Shown here: positions 43,601-50,828 of the stretch, piece after piece
How positions within the stretch are numbered: position 1 is the first letter of the stretch
How the letters are laid out: every line of letters starts with the position of its first letter
Assembly (NCBI GenBank): GCA_937900045.1
Contig: CALCEB010000005.1
Span: forward strand, 1 to 55,357
Direction of reading: 5' to 3'
DNA from: an uncultured Acidobacteriota bacterium
GTDB taxonomy: Bacteria > Acidobacteriota > Terriglobia > UBA7540
DNA length: 55,357 bases
Position numbers and translations under genes: made by a program
The notes under the pieces: generated by a model
What the model was told of the DNA's origin: nothing
What the model saw: only the letters and a program-made list of their open reading frames with translations
Database searches by the model: none

Positions 43601-44101
43601 CTGGCAAATTCCAACCGGGCTGTGGATGCCGTCTTGGGCGGATGGGAACTCAGCGGCATCTTCCACTACAACAGTGGCTTTTACTACGGTGTGGGCTTAC
43701 CCTTCGATGCTGCGAACGTCGGGGCACGCTCCAACGCCGACCGGCCCAATTACGTGGGCGGCCAGGCGTTCAACGCCAACCCTTCCGGGAGCGACGCCAC
43801 CAAAGGATTCTTGAATCCGGCCGCCTTTACTGTACCGAACCTGGCCTTTGGCAACCTGGGCCGGAACGGTATGATTGGCCCATCCTTCTATAATTTTGAC
43901 ATGGGCTTGTATAAAAACTTCACTTTCAGTGAGTCAAAATCATTACAGTTCCGGTCTGAATACTTCAATTTGCCGAACACCCATGCTTTTGGTCCTGCGT
44001 ACAACATCAACACCACGCTTGGCACGCCTGGGTTTGGCGATGCCAGTGGTACACAGGAGAACGCCCGGATCATTCAATTTGCCTTGAAGTTTTATTGGTA
44101 A
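40673..44101 (+). CDS. TonB-dependent receptor with carboxypeptidase-regulatory-like domain (Oar-like)
   Basis: An 1142-aa outer-membrane protein. AGGAGG ten bases upstream fixes the ATG at 40673. Signal peptide to about residue 36 ('LLALAWVLLLPGGLLAQ'). Residues ~38-120 are a CarboxypepD_reg-like domain ('GTVTDSSGAAIPKAAVTVTN', 'TNQYGYYNVPKLIPGVYSV'). A plug domain follows ('VVEMPLNGRNFTGLLELVPG', 'QFTLDGVYNDE', 'EFGRASGANIAVATKSGTNQ'), then a long beta-barrel ending in 'IIQFALKFYW' with the C-terminal aromatic typical of outer-membrane barrels. Large receptors of this kind are a hallmark of Acidobacteria and probably import glycan or peptide fragments with TonB-ExbBD. The ligand is unknown. 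Followed by an intrinsic terminator. Confidence 0.93.
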   Translation: MIRIERSRGKAFGVRSFTLLALAWVLLLPGGLLAQEYFGGIVGTVTDSSGAAIPKAAVTVTNTQTGVAYHTITNQYGYYNVPKLIPGVYSVKGEVQGFQSKVVTPVRIVVAQTVTVNMPLSVGLTTQSVQVTATAPLLTTTNGTIGTVVNNKTVVEMPLNGRNFTGLLELVPGAVNTGSSFMANGGSNYAISGTQSMSNQFTLDGVYNDEEFFGQFAIQPNIDSIQEFKAQSNITSAEFGRASGANIAVATKSGTNQFHGDVYEFLRNDAFDANQWFNNYFGSPKGAYRQNQFGFTAGGPIVIPHVYNGKDKAFVFGQFEDLRFNQSQANSATVPTQAMLGGDFSSFLTGAQATGSNNQPLFDELGRPIMVGEIYNPATSRAVTQGQVDPVTGLVARGTGYVRDPFAGNIIPTADMSPAALAYAHIWYPSVTKTGFNNFINTNPFTLSQYQYSTRVDYNFSQALRSFFRFSNQHAYQLSPTGLTTNVGYLYNTFVNAEASTTWLISPTSFFDFKSAFNRSNLFDYNNNPAPGVGNYLSQFPLRGTPIKSSDAPMFPSMNISGYTSPGQTGNPFITNTWQQLADFTVIHGKSTIHFGASWEHLNTYYDGIFTSIFNFDNIPTGDPQNLGAGGNAVASFLLGLPSNGLRNVGDTAAYMHQNTYGTYIQDDVRATSKLTLNIGLRWEYDQWPFESNNQLGNYYLDTHSFGWSGINPVTLQAPNATRSLMNPQWRNLMPRLGLAYSITPKTVIRAGFGVYYNADYAWQGQGARGQWPYGVSETITSTNIQLPTAPLLTYFGAYDTPLPGTPPNEQHIVARDNQTPSTRQYNFDVQRQLTQSLMAEVDYLHTDGRNLPDFINVNDPPPGNPNPVGSALNPRPEAQFAPTLGAMSLNANQAMSHYNAFVVKANKTFAHGLEFGANYTWSHLLDTPGGSNYGGGSPQNPSCRLCDYGNDSNNFPSIFTASWVYDLPAGRGRQFLANSNRAVDAVLGGWELSGIFHYNSGFYYGVGLPFDAANVGARSNADRPNYVGGQAFNANPSGSDATKGFLNPAAFTVPNLAFGNLGRNGMIGPSFYNFDMGLYKNFTFSESKSLQFRSEYFNLPNTHAFGPAYNINTTLGTPGFGDASGTQENARIIQFALKFYW

Positions 44102-44148
44102 TTGGACCGTCCCTACTGGAACGGGCGGAGATTGCCCGTTGAATTGGA

Positions 44149-44195
44149 AAAGGCAGCCACCCGGGGTATAAAAACCTTGGTGGCTGCCTTTCTTC
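44149..44195 (+). terminator. intrinsic terminator of the TonB receptor gene
   Basis: A perfect 12-bp stem AAGGCAGCCACC / GGTGGCTGCCTT (44150-44161 with 44179-44190) and a 17-nt loop, followed by TCTTCATTT. It lies 48 bp after the receptor stop codon. Confidence 0.8.
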
Positions 44196-44246
44196 ATTTG
44201 TGGTACCCAAGTACGAACGGAACGGATGGCCATAGCCAGCATCATT

Positions 44247-44294
44247 GTCATTCCCGCGAAAGCCTGTCCCCGCGTAGGCGAGGACGGGAATCCA
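44247..44294. repeat. compound extragenic hairpin repeat
   Basis: GTCATTCCCGCGAAAGC at 44247 and GCGAGGACGGGAATCCAC, ending at 44294, enclose CCCCGCGTAGG. It is a nested member of the family at 157, 213, 39901 and 45540, placed between the convergent TonB-receptor and TPR genes. Confidence 0.65.
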
Positions 44295-44323
44295 CACATA
44301 GAATGGAAAGCGGAAGAGCCGAC

Positions 44324-45592
44324 TCAATTCTGTGCCGAGTTCTTCACCGAATTCTGTTCCGCCTGCTTATTCTTTTGGATCTTCTGAATGGTTTCGTTTT
44401 CAAGTTGGGCGGAGACTTGTGCTTCCCGTTTTGCATCATTCATGCGACCCAGCTTGCGGTAGGCGCTGGCCAGCAGCGCATGGATGGTGTGGTTATTGGG
44501 TTCCGCTTTTTCAACCTGCAGGAATTCATTGAGGGCTTGCGGATATTGTTTTTCCTGCATGTAAGCTCTGCCCAGTGAACGATGGGCTTCGACAAGGTGG
44601 GGATCGAGAAACAAGGCTTTTTGAAGATAAGGGATGGCCGCCTGGGAATTTCCCTCTTTGGCGTAAAGGTCTCCGAGCTCGAAGTTGGCTTTCGAATGGT
44701 CCGGGTTCAAGCCAAGTTCTTCCTTCAATTCCCGCTCGGCATCTTCAAAATGCAATGTTCGCCAGTAAACGTCGCCGATGTAAAAGTGAAGGCCGGGAGT
44801 GCCGGGCGGGGCAAGCGCCAATGCCTTCTTGAACGCTGCCAGAGCCTGCGGATATTGCTGGCGGGCGCGATATTGAGCGCCTTGGGTTTCGTACACCAGA
44901 TAGCTGTTGGGATGGCTCGCCTCCATCTGCTGAAAAGTTTGGTCCGCGAGTTTCTCATAAAATTGGCCGATCCAGTACATTGCGTCCACATCCTGGCTGT
45001 GCCCTTTCAACCACTCTTTAAGAACTCCAATGGCCTTTTCGTCTTGCCCGGCGGCAGCATAAGACCGGGCCAGATCGATCCGAGCTTGCTTGCTTTCCGG
45101 AGTGAGCCGCACCGCCTGCCGGAGTTCTGTGATTGCTTGAGTAAATTGGCGGGTTCGAAAATGGCACACTCCCAGGAAAAGGTCAGCCTCGCCCCCAGGC
45201 TGGGGTGATATTTTGCTGAACGAATTGGCGGCTTCGTTGCACTGGCCCATGATGGCAAGAGTGCGGGCCAGACCACGGCGGGCGGCGTTAGAATGAGGGG
45301 AAGCTGACAGAACCGCCCTGAAGTCCTGAGCGGCTTGCTGCCACTGGCCATGCGCTTCCTCGGACTGCGCGCGAGCAAGAACGGAGCCCTGAGCGGTTGA
45401 AGAGGGCTTGGCGATGGCAAAACTCACGGCCAAGGTTATCGCCACGCCGGCCACGGTGGCCAAATATCGAGCGCCGTTGCCTACTCTGAAAATAACGGTG
45501 GCTGCGGCCACCCGTTCGGCTGCAACTGCTGCATTGCATGGATTCCCGCCTACGCGGGAATGACAACGCCGTTTGAGGTTTGCTAATTGCAT
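44324..45592 (-). CDS. TPR-repeat protein with N-terminal membrane helix
   Basis: Up to 422 aa. An N-terminal hydrophobic helix ('YLATVAGVAITLAVSFAIA', ~residues 43-61) suggests membrane anchoring or export. About nine TPR units follow, with the W/L-G-Y-A-P pattern ('ARRGLARTLAIMGQCNEAAN', 'ARIDLARSYAAAGQDEKAIG', 'ANFELGDLYAKEGNSQAAIP', 'AHRSLGRAYMQEKQYPQALN'). The C-terminus is Lys/Gln-rich. TPRs bind partner proteins; no enzymatic domain is seen. The start is doubtful. The ATG at 45592 has no ribosome site, and residues 8-18 ('RRCHSRVGGNP') are translated from the hairpin repeat at 45540-45566, so initiation may be later. Confidence 0.82.
   Translation of the reverse strand: MQLANLKRRCHSRVGGNPCNAAVAAERVAAATVIFRVGNGARYLATVAGVAITLAVSFAIAKPSSTAQGSVLARAQSEEAHGQWQQAAQDFRAVLSASPHSNAARRGLARTLAIMGQCNEAANSFSKISPQPGGEADLFLGVCHFRTRQFTQAITELRQAVRLTPESKQARIDLARSYAAAGQDEKAIGVLKEWLKGHSQDVDAMYWIGQFYEKLADQTFQQMEASHPNSYLVYETQGAQYRARQQYPQALAAFKKALALAPPGTPGLHFYIGDVYWRTLHFEDAERELKEELGLNPDHSKANFELGDLYAKEGNSQAAIPYLQKALFLDPHLVEAHRSLGRAYMQEKQYPQALNEFLQVEKAEPNNHTIHALLASAYRKLGRMNDAKREAQVSAQLENETIQKIQKNKQAEQNSVKNSAQN
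45540..45566. repeat. extragenic hairpin repeat inside the predicted TPR gene
   Basis: GGATTCCCGCCTACGCGGGAATGACAA, same family as at 157, 39901 and 44247. It overlaps the predicted 5' end of the TPR gene. Confidence 0.7.
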
Positions 45593-45668
45593 AGGCTTTC
45601 ACTAAATTACGCTGAATGGGGAGAATTGGGGCATAGGCGTTAAAACAAGAGCCTGGAACTACGGCAAA

Positions 45669-45880
45669 GCCCGCCTTGGCGGGCGTCATCATATGGCCCA
45701 CGGCGCAAGCCGTGGGGAAAGAGGAGAGCGCGGACTTCCAAGCCCCGTCAGGGGCGGCATCATGTGCGGGAATAATGTCGCCCCTAACGGGGCTAAAGAA
45801 AAGATTTTCGCAACTCTACCCCACGGCTAATCGCCGTGGGCCACATGCTATCGCCGCTAGCGCGGCTCAGAGGGTCGCAA
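45669..45880. repeat. cluster of palindromic repeats (BIME-like)
   Basis: Several stems stand in a row: GCCCGCC-TT-GGCGGGC (45669-45684); CCCACGGC-GCAA-GCCGTGGG (45697-45716); AGCCCCGT...ACGGGGCT, a 54-bp palindrome (45741-45794); and CCCACGGC-TAATC-GCCGTGGG (45830-45850). The first CCCACGGC stem and the last form a pair around the central one. It fills most of the 319-bp gap 45593-45911; no gene seen. Confidence 0.75.
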
Positions 45881-45911
45881 ACGCATATTTAACGCCTATC
45901 GAGAATTGGGG

Positions 45912-46895
45912 TTAGACCCCCTCGGCGCCGAATGATAACCCCAGAGACTGCGCCACGGTCTCAATATATTGCCGCCCCTCCGTGTATTCCCCGGGCGTCT
46001 TCAAGTGTTCGAGCATCAGCGGCGCATCCTGAGTGAGCTGCGAGAGGCATTCAAGATAGGCTCTGTAATCGATCTCTCCCTGTCCAGGAATAACCTCACG
46101 CAAGCACACCTGCACATATTCTTCCCACTTGAGGTCCTTGGCGTGGCAGGAGACAATCCAGCGGCCCAACTTGCTGAAGCATTCGCGGATGACAGCGCCA
46201 TTGTTGTACATTCGGCCCGGACTATTCATCACGTTACAGACATCCAAATGAACTGCGAAGACCTTGCGGTCGACAGCCTTGACCAGTTTCACGTAATCGT
46301 CGGGCCCGGAGGGAAAGTTAAAGGGCATCATCTCGATGGAAAACTTGGTGCGGGTTGGCTTCACGGCATCAATCAGCGTGCGGCAATTCTCCACGGTCGC
46401 GTCAACAAACTCAGCGCTCATATTCTTGGGATTTGGCCCGTACCAGACCTTAGGGTCATATGAGCCGGCAATGTCAACACAACAGCGCGCGCCGAGTTCC
46501 TCTGCAAGCGCTAACCTTTCCTGGACGTAGGCCATGTTCTTGCGGCGCTTCAGGACATCTGGGTCCATCATATTAACCCAAGCGCCCACCTCTGAAATCA
46601 CCACATCCCGAGCCGCAAATTCTTTGATGATCGATTGGATACGGGCCCGATCCGTGAGTTTCACGTTCGGGGCGTATGCAGCCCTGTAACCCAACTGCCG
46701 GTGGGCATCCGCCAGGGCCGCCGGATCTTCCGAATTCACAAAAACCGGTCCACCCAGCCGCAACCTCTTGCGTTGCCCCGCCGCTCGACCCGATCCTGGG
46801 TTGAAATAAGCCAACATTGAATAGACAGCGGAAAATGTGGTAGATCTCCCTGCACGTCTCAAAAACGCCCGCCGTGAAGTGCGGTTTTCTCTCAT
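45912..46895 (-). CDS. Tat-exported sugar phosphate isomerase/epimerase-like TIM-barrel protein
   Basis: A 327-aa protein. AGGAGA fixes the ATG at 46895. Twin-arginine signal TSRRAFLRRAGRSTTF. The body matches the xylose-isomerase-like / AP-endonuclease-2 TIM barrel (COG1082): 'ISEVGAWVNMMDPD', 'EELGARCCVDIAG', 'KFSIEMMPFNFPSGPDDYVK', 'FAVHLDVCNVMNSP', 'IVSCHAKDLKW', 'IPGQGEIDYRAYL', 'LMLEHLKTPGEYTEG'. The Glu, Asp, His and Glu in these blocks are the expected metal ligands. Family members isomerise, epimerise or oxidise sugar derivatives; exported Tat forms are frequent in Acidobacteria and Planctomycetes. Divergent from the 584-aa TPR gene. Confidence 0.87.
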   Translation of the reverse strand: MRENRTSRRAFLRRAGRSTTFSAVYSMLAYFNPGSGRAAGQRKRLRLGGPVFVNSEDPAALADAHRQLGYRAAYAPNVKLTDRARIQSIIKEFAARDVVISEVGAWVNMMDPDVLKRRKNMAYVQERLALAEELGARCCVDIAGSYDPKVWYGPNPKNMSAEFVDATVENCRTLIDAVKPTRTKFSIEMMPFNFPSGPDDYVKLVKAVDRKVFAVHLDVCNVMNSPGRMYNNGAVIRECFSKLGRWIVSCHAKDLKWEEYVQVCLREVIPGQGEIDYRAYLECLSQLTQDAPLMLEHLKTPGEYTEGRQYIETVAQSLGLSFGAEGV

Positions 46896-46966
46896 GGATT
46901 CTCCTGTAGTTCGGTTCGCCATATTGCGGAACATGAGTTGGATTATAACCTCCAAACAGCCAGGCT

Positions 46967-46998
46967 AAAGCATCCTGCGAAGCTAGCAGGATGCTTTT
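46967..46998. terminator. terminator-like hairpin between divergent genes
   Basis: Perfect 12-bp stem AAAGCATCCTGC / GCAGGATGCTTT with a 7-nt loop, then one further T. It lies upstream of both divergent starts, so it terminates neither gene. It may insulate the TPR promoter, or be the relic of a lost gene's terminator. Confidence 0.5.
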
Positions 46999-47002
46999 AA
47001 AG

Positions 47003-47031
47003 TTGTCAGGCAATAAACTGTAGTCTAGACT
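47003..47031 (+). promoter_or_regulatory. putative promoter giving a near-leaderless TPR transcript
   Basis: TTGTCA (47003-47008), a 17-bp spacer and TAGACT (47026-47031). The expected transcription start near 47038 is only ~4 nt before the ATG at 47042, which has no ribosome site. The palindrome AGTCTAGACT overlaps the -10 box and could be an operator. Confidence 0.45.
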
Positions 47032-47041
47032 GATTTTCACA

Positions 47042-48796
47042 ATGGCGTGCACGTGGAAGCAATTTTGGAGGGCTGCTGGGCTAGCCCTTTTTGTGTTTTC
47101 TGCCGGAAATCAAAGTTTCTCAAAAGCGCAAACTTTAGATCGTCCGCCATTGACTCAACAGCCGGTCAACAAGGAGACAGGAAACCCGAATGCTACCCAG
47201 GCACTCTTCGAAAAAGCGAATATCCTGATCAAGGAAAAACACTATTCAGAGGCAGCGTCTCTGCTACGTTCTGCTGTCAAACTTGCACCTGATCAGGCGA
47301 ATCTTCATCACTACCTTGGTTACGCGCTGTGGAAACTCGACCATTGGAAACAAGCCCAGGCCGAGTTTGAGAAAGCGCATGCGCTGGACCCGAAAGACCC
47401 TTACACCTGCTATTTTCTGGCGCGGATTGCGGCATCGCTGGGGCAAATCGACCGCTCCATCAGCTATTACGATAAGGTTCTTCAACTTGGACCTGCCATT
47501 TACGATACCAATCAACGCTTGGGTCAAGCCTACCTGGATGAAGGAAAACTTGAGAAGGCGCGCGTCCGGATTGAAGCGGCGCTCAGGCAGACTCCCTGGG
47601 AGGGGTCACTTTATTATCAATTAGGGCGGATTGATCAGAGGGAGCATCACCTTGCCCAGGCCCGCGAGGAATTCGCTGCTGCGGCCCGGCTGAAAAACGG
47701 AAACCAGACGTCAATCCGGCAACTCCTGGACCTTAGTGAGGCTGTCCGCAATCATCAAACGGAACGGATCGAGCAAATTCGTTCCGCATTTTTGAACCAG
47801 GCTTCGACCGATCCGGAAATTTACGATGCGATTGGTGTTTTGTTAGGCAGGGGCGGCCTTTATTCGATGGCGCTGGAACCGTTGGAGCGTTCCGTAAAGC
47901 TGGCGCCGGATTCCTTCGAGTCCAATTACGACCTTGGACTGACGCTGTTCAGGTTGGGACGCGCCCCGGAGGCCGAAAAGCAACTGAAGCAAGCTTTGGC
48001 GTTGCAACCGAAATCTGCAGAAGTGAATAGCTTGCTCGGATTGCTCTATGTGAACGAGAACCGCAACTCCGAAGCGATTGAGCAGCTCCGTGCCGGGAGC
48101 CAGGCAGCGCCCAGTGATGCGCGTATTCTTGCCCTGCTTGGAGAACAATATCTGGTGGGTCATTACGTGGCTGATGCAATTTCTTGCCTGACGAAGGCTG
48201 TTCGTCAAGATCCAGAGGACCCCGCGCTGCGCTATCTGTTGATCGAAGCCTACCAGGAGGAGCATGACTTTCCAGGCGCTTTGAAAACGGCCCAAGATGC
48301 CAGCCAGCGCTTTCCGGACAATGCACGCATTGTCTACGAGGAAGGCCAGCAGCTTGCTAATATCGGGCATTATCAAAAGGCGCGCCCTTATGCAGAGAAA
48401 GCCATTCAGATGGATCCAGCCCTGGTCTATGCTTACGACTTGCTGGGGGATATCCAGTCCAGAAGTGGACAATATGAGGCGGCGCTTGATAGCTTTCAGA
48501 AAGCCCGGCGTCTTGTCCCAAGCGACGATCTGGCATTGAAAGGCATTTCGGAAAACCTAATCCGGCTCCATCGCTACCCGGAGGCGCTGGCCGAATTGAA
48601 CCAGGCCATTGCCGTCCTCCCGAACGATGCGGGCCTTTACTTCAATCTTATGCAAGTTTACGTGCGGTTGGGCAAACGTCAGGATGCCGCTCAAGCAGAA
48701 GCCGCTTTCCAAAAGCTCCATTCCCGTGAAGTCGCTGAGCGGAATGCACAGGCTCCGCGCCAATACCATTCTTCCGCCGGGCCGGAATCGAACTGA
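47042..48796 (+). CDS. secreted TPR-repeat protein
   Basis: A 584-aa protein. Signal peptide ~1-29 ('AAGLALFVFSAGNQSFSKAQ'). Then roughly fourteen TPR units cover almost the whole protein ('ANLHHYLGYALWKLDHWKQA', 'YDTNQRLGQAYLDEGKLEKA', 'FESNYDLGLTLFRLGRAPEA', 'AEVNSLLGLLYVNENRNSEA', 'YAYDLLGDIQSRSGQYEAAL'). It probably acts as a periplasmic protein-interaction scaffold. The ATG at 47042 has no ribosome site, and the putative promoter suggests a near-leaderless mRNA. It is followed, after 174 bp containing a palindromic repeat, by the FG-GAP/ASPIC gene on the same strand; TPR plus FG-GAP/ASPIC pairs are common in Acidobacteria and suggest a shared role. Confidence 0.87.
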   Translation: MACTWKQFWRAAGLALFVFSAGNQSFSKAQTLDRPPLTQQPVNKETGNPNATQALFEKANILIKEKHYSEAASLLRSAVKLAPDQANLHHYLGYALWKLDHWKQAQAEFEKAHALDPKDPYTCYFLARIAASLGQIDRSISYYDKVLQLGPAIYDTNQRLGQAYLDEGKLEKARVRIEAALRQTPWEGSLYYQLGRIDQREHHLAQAREEFAAAARLKNGNQTSIRQLLDLSEAVRNHQTERIEQIRSAFLNQASTDPEIYDAIGVLLGRGGLYSMALEPLERSVKLAPDSFESNYDLGLTLFRLGRAPEAEKQLKQALALQPKSAEVNSLLGLLYVNENRNSEAIEQLRAGSQAAPSDARILALLGEQYLVGHYVADAISCLTKAVRQDPEDPALRYLLIEAYQEEHDFPGALKTAQDASQRFPDNARIVYEEGQQLANIGHYQKARPYAEKAIQMDPALVYAYDLLGDIQSRSGQYEAALDSFQKARRLVPSDDLALKGISENLIRLHRYPEALAELNQAIAVLPNDAGLYFNLMQVYVRLGKRQDAAQAEAAFQKLHSREVAERNAQAPRQYHSSAGPESN

Positions 48797-48831
48797 TTGG
48801 CTTAGGAAGTTGCTGAGAAACCCGATGGAGC

Positions 48832-48920
48832 TGTCATTCTGTGAAGCCGGAGGCGGCGAAGAATCTCGCAAGTTATCGATTTCGTGTAGGAGCAGATCCT
48901 TCGCGGCTTTCAGGATGACA
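48832..48920. repeat. dispersed inverted repeat of the 'TGTCATTCTG...CAGGATGACA' type
   Basis: TGTCATTCTGTGAAGCC (48832 on) pairs with GGCTTTCAGGATGACA (ending 48920) around GCGAAGAATCTCGCA and AGATCCTTCGC. This element type is common between bacterial genes. It lies between the TPR and FG-GAP/ASPIC genes. Confidence 0.75.
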
Positions 48921-48970
48921 AGTTTAGAGTGTTTTTCAACAACCTCTCAACCCTCAACAAGACCAGGAGA

Positions 48971-50758
48971 ATGAACTTGGGATTTCGGCGAAGAGAATTT
49001 CTTCGATGGATGGCCGCTGCCGGTGCGCTGAGACGAGGCGGGTTGCTCAAGCCGCTCGAAGCTTGGGCGAAAAGCACCAGTCTTTCTGTTGGAGCCGCTG
49101 CCGAAGCGCCACCCCAGGTGACTTTCCGGAATGTGGCAACAGAAGCCGGGATCACACCGCTGATCATTTGCGGTGGCAAGAATAAGCAGTCCATCCTGGA
49201 GGTAAACGGGACTGGTTGCGTCTGGTTTGACTATAATAACGACGGTTATGTTGACCTTTACATCGTGAATGGCTCGACGATTGAAGACATGCTTGACCCG
49301 TCACCATCGCGGCCCCGGGCCAGGAACTATCTGTTCCGGAACAATGGTGACGGAACTTTTACGGACGTGACGGTTCAGGCCGGAGTTGGAGGAAAGTGGT
49401 GGGGCTGTGGCGCAGTCGCCGCCGACTATAACAATGATGGATTCGTCGATCTTTTTGTCTACACTTTTGGAAAGAACATTCTTTATCACAACAACGGCAA
49501 CGGAACCTTCACGGACGTGACGGCCAAAGCGGGTGTGGCAGGAAACAACATCTGGAGCGGCGGAGCGGCATTTGGAGATTATGACAATGATGGGTTTCTA
49601 GATCTCTACGTTTCCGGATACATCGATCTCGACTTGCGCCATCCACCTGAGCTTCATTGCTCGTTCAACGGCGTCCCGGTGACAGCCTGCGGACCGCTGG
49701 GCCTTAAAGGCGCTCCCGACACGCTTTACCACAATAACGGCGACGGCACCTTTACCGACGTCACGGCCAAGGCAGGAATTACGGATACCCAGCTCCGCTA
49801 TGGTTTCAGCGTGGGATTCGAAGACGTGGATGGGGATGGCCGCCCGGATATCCTGGTGATGAATGATTCAGTTCCGAATTATTTGTATCGGAACAAGGGC
49901 GACGGCACATTTGAAGATATAGGTGTTCTCGCCGGCATCGCCTATAACGGTGATGGGCACGTCCAATCCAACATGGGGCTTGCCATCGGCGACATCGACA
50001 ATGACGGTTGGATGGATTTGTTCATTACGACCTATGCGGACGACAATTTCACGCTGTTTCACAATGCAGGACGTGGCGTGTTCGATGACATTTCCTACCC
50101 TTCCGGGATTGCGGTGCCGACGATTCCATTCCTCGGCTGGTCCGTATTTTTCATGGACTTCAATAACGACGGATGGAAAGACGTTTTTTGCGTCGAAGGG
50201 CATATTTACATTGAAGCATTGAAGGGCGGCATGCACGCCCCTTACCGCCAGCGCCCCCAGGTATTTGAGAACCTGCACAACCTCCGTTTCCGCGAGGTGG
50301 GAGCAGAACTAGGTCTGGGGAAGATGTTTCTTGCCGGGCGGGGCGGCGCCTGCTGTGACTATGATAACGACGGCGGCCTGGACGCTGCCATCATCTGTAT
50401 CGACGACCATCCCGTTCTGCTTCACAATGATGGTGGCAGCAAGGCGGGCCATTGGCTCCAGGTGAAGACCGAGGGAACCAAGAGCAATCGAGACGGCGTG
50501 GGGGCGCTGGTGAAGGTTGGGGCGGGAGATTTGGTTCAGGTCGACCGGGTCCGAACCGGGTGTGCGTTTCTAGGATCGAACGACATGCGCCTGCATTTTG
50601 GCCTGGGGTCTCATGAGGAGGTCGATTTCGTGGAGGTCCACTGGCCGAGCGGCCAGGTGGATGAGCTTGCCAAGCTGAGGGCCAATCAAACTTTGGTGAT
50701 CCGGGAGGGAGTGGGCCAAATCCCGTCCCATTACAAGCCCTTCCGGAAAAGGACCTGA
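48971..50758 (+). CDS. Tat-exported FG-GAP/VCBS propeller with ASPIC/UnbV domain (CRTAC1-like)
   Basis: About 595 aa. Twin-arginine signal RRREFLRWMAAAGAL at the extreme N-terminus. Seven FG-GAP/VCBS blades carry a Ca2+-loop D-x-N/D-x-D-G ('FDYNNDGYVDLY', 'ADYNNDGFVDLF', 'GDYDNDGFLDLY', 'EDVDGDGRPDIL', 'GDIDNDGWMDLF', 'MDFNNDGWKDVF', 'CDYDNDGGLDAA') and 'NNGDGTFTDVT' links, suggesting a seven-bladed integrin-like propeller. The C-terminal ~90 residues ('SNRDGVGALVKVGAGD', 'LHFGLGSHEEVDFVEVHWPSG') are the ASPIC/UnbV domain. Probable extracellular or periplasmic binding protein. AGGAGA is only about two bases before the ATG at 48971; a TTG at 48977 has better spacing and would still keep the Tat signal. 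Confidence 0.9.
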   Translation: MNLGFRRREFLRWMAAAGALRRGGLLKPLEAWAKSTSLSVGAAAEAPPQVTFRNVATEAGITPLIICGGKNKQSILEVNGTGCVWFDYNNDGYVDLYIVNGSTIEDMLDPSPSRPRARNYLFRNNGDGTFTDVTVQAGVGGKWWGCGAVAADYNNDGFVDLFVYTFGKNILYHNNGNGTFTDVTAKAGVAGNNIWSGGAAFGDYDNDGFLDLYVSGYIDLDLRHPPELHCSFNGVPVTACGPLGLKGAPDTLYHNNGDGTFTDVTAKAGITDTQLRYGFSVGFEDVDGDGRPDILVMNDSVPNYLYRNKGDGTFEDIGVLAGIAYNGDGHVQSNMGLAIGDIDNDGWMDLFITTYADDNFTLFHNAGRGVFDDISYPSGIAVPTIPFLGWSVFFMDFNNDGWKDVFCVEGHIYIEALKGGMHAPYRQRPQVFENLHNLRFREVGAELGLGKMFLAGRGGACCDYDNDGGLDAAIICIDDHPVLLHNDGGSKAGHWLQVKTEGTKSNRDGVGALVKVGAGDLVQVDRVRTGCAFLGSNDMRLHFGLGSHEEVDFVEVHWPSGQVDELAKLRANQTLVIREGVGQIPSHYKPFRKRT

Positions 50759-50828
50759 TCCGGGAAGGTTGAGAGAGTCACAACGGACCTCGATTGCGGG
50801 AAGGCGAGGATTCCCGGTAATCGGCACG

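Noticed and set aside
157..45880. CRISPR array
   Set aside because: The repeats are dispersed hairpins with irregular spacing; there are no regularly spaced direct repeats or cas genes.
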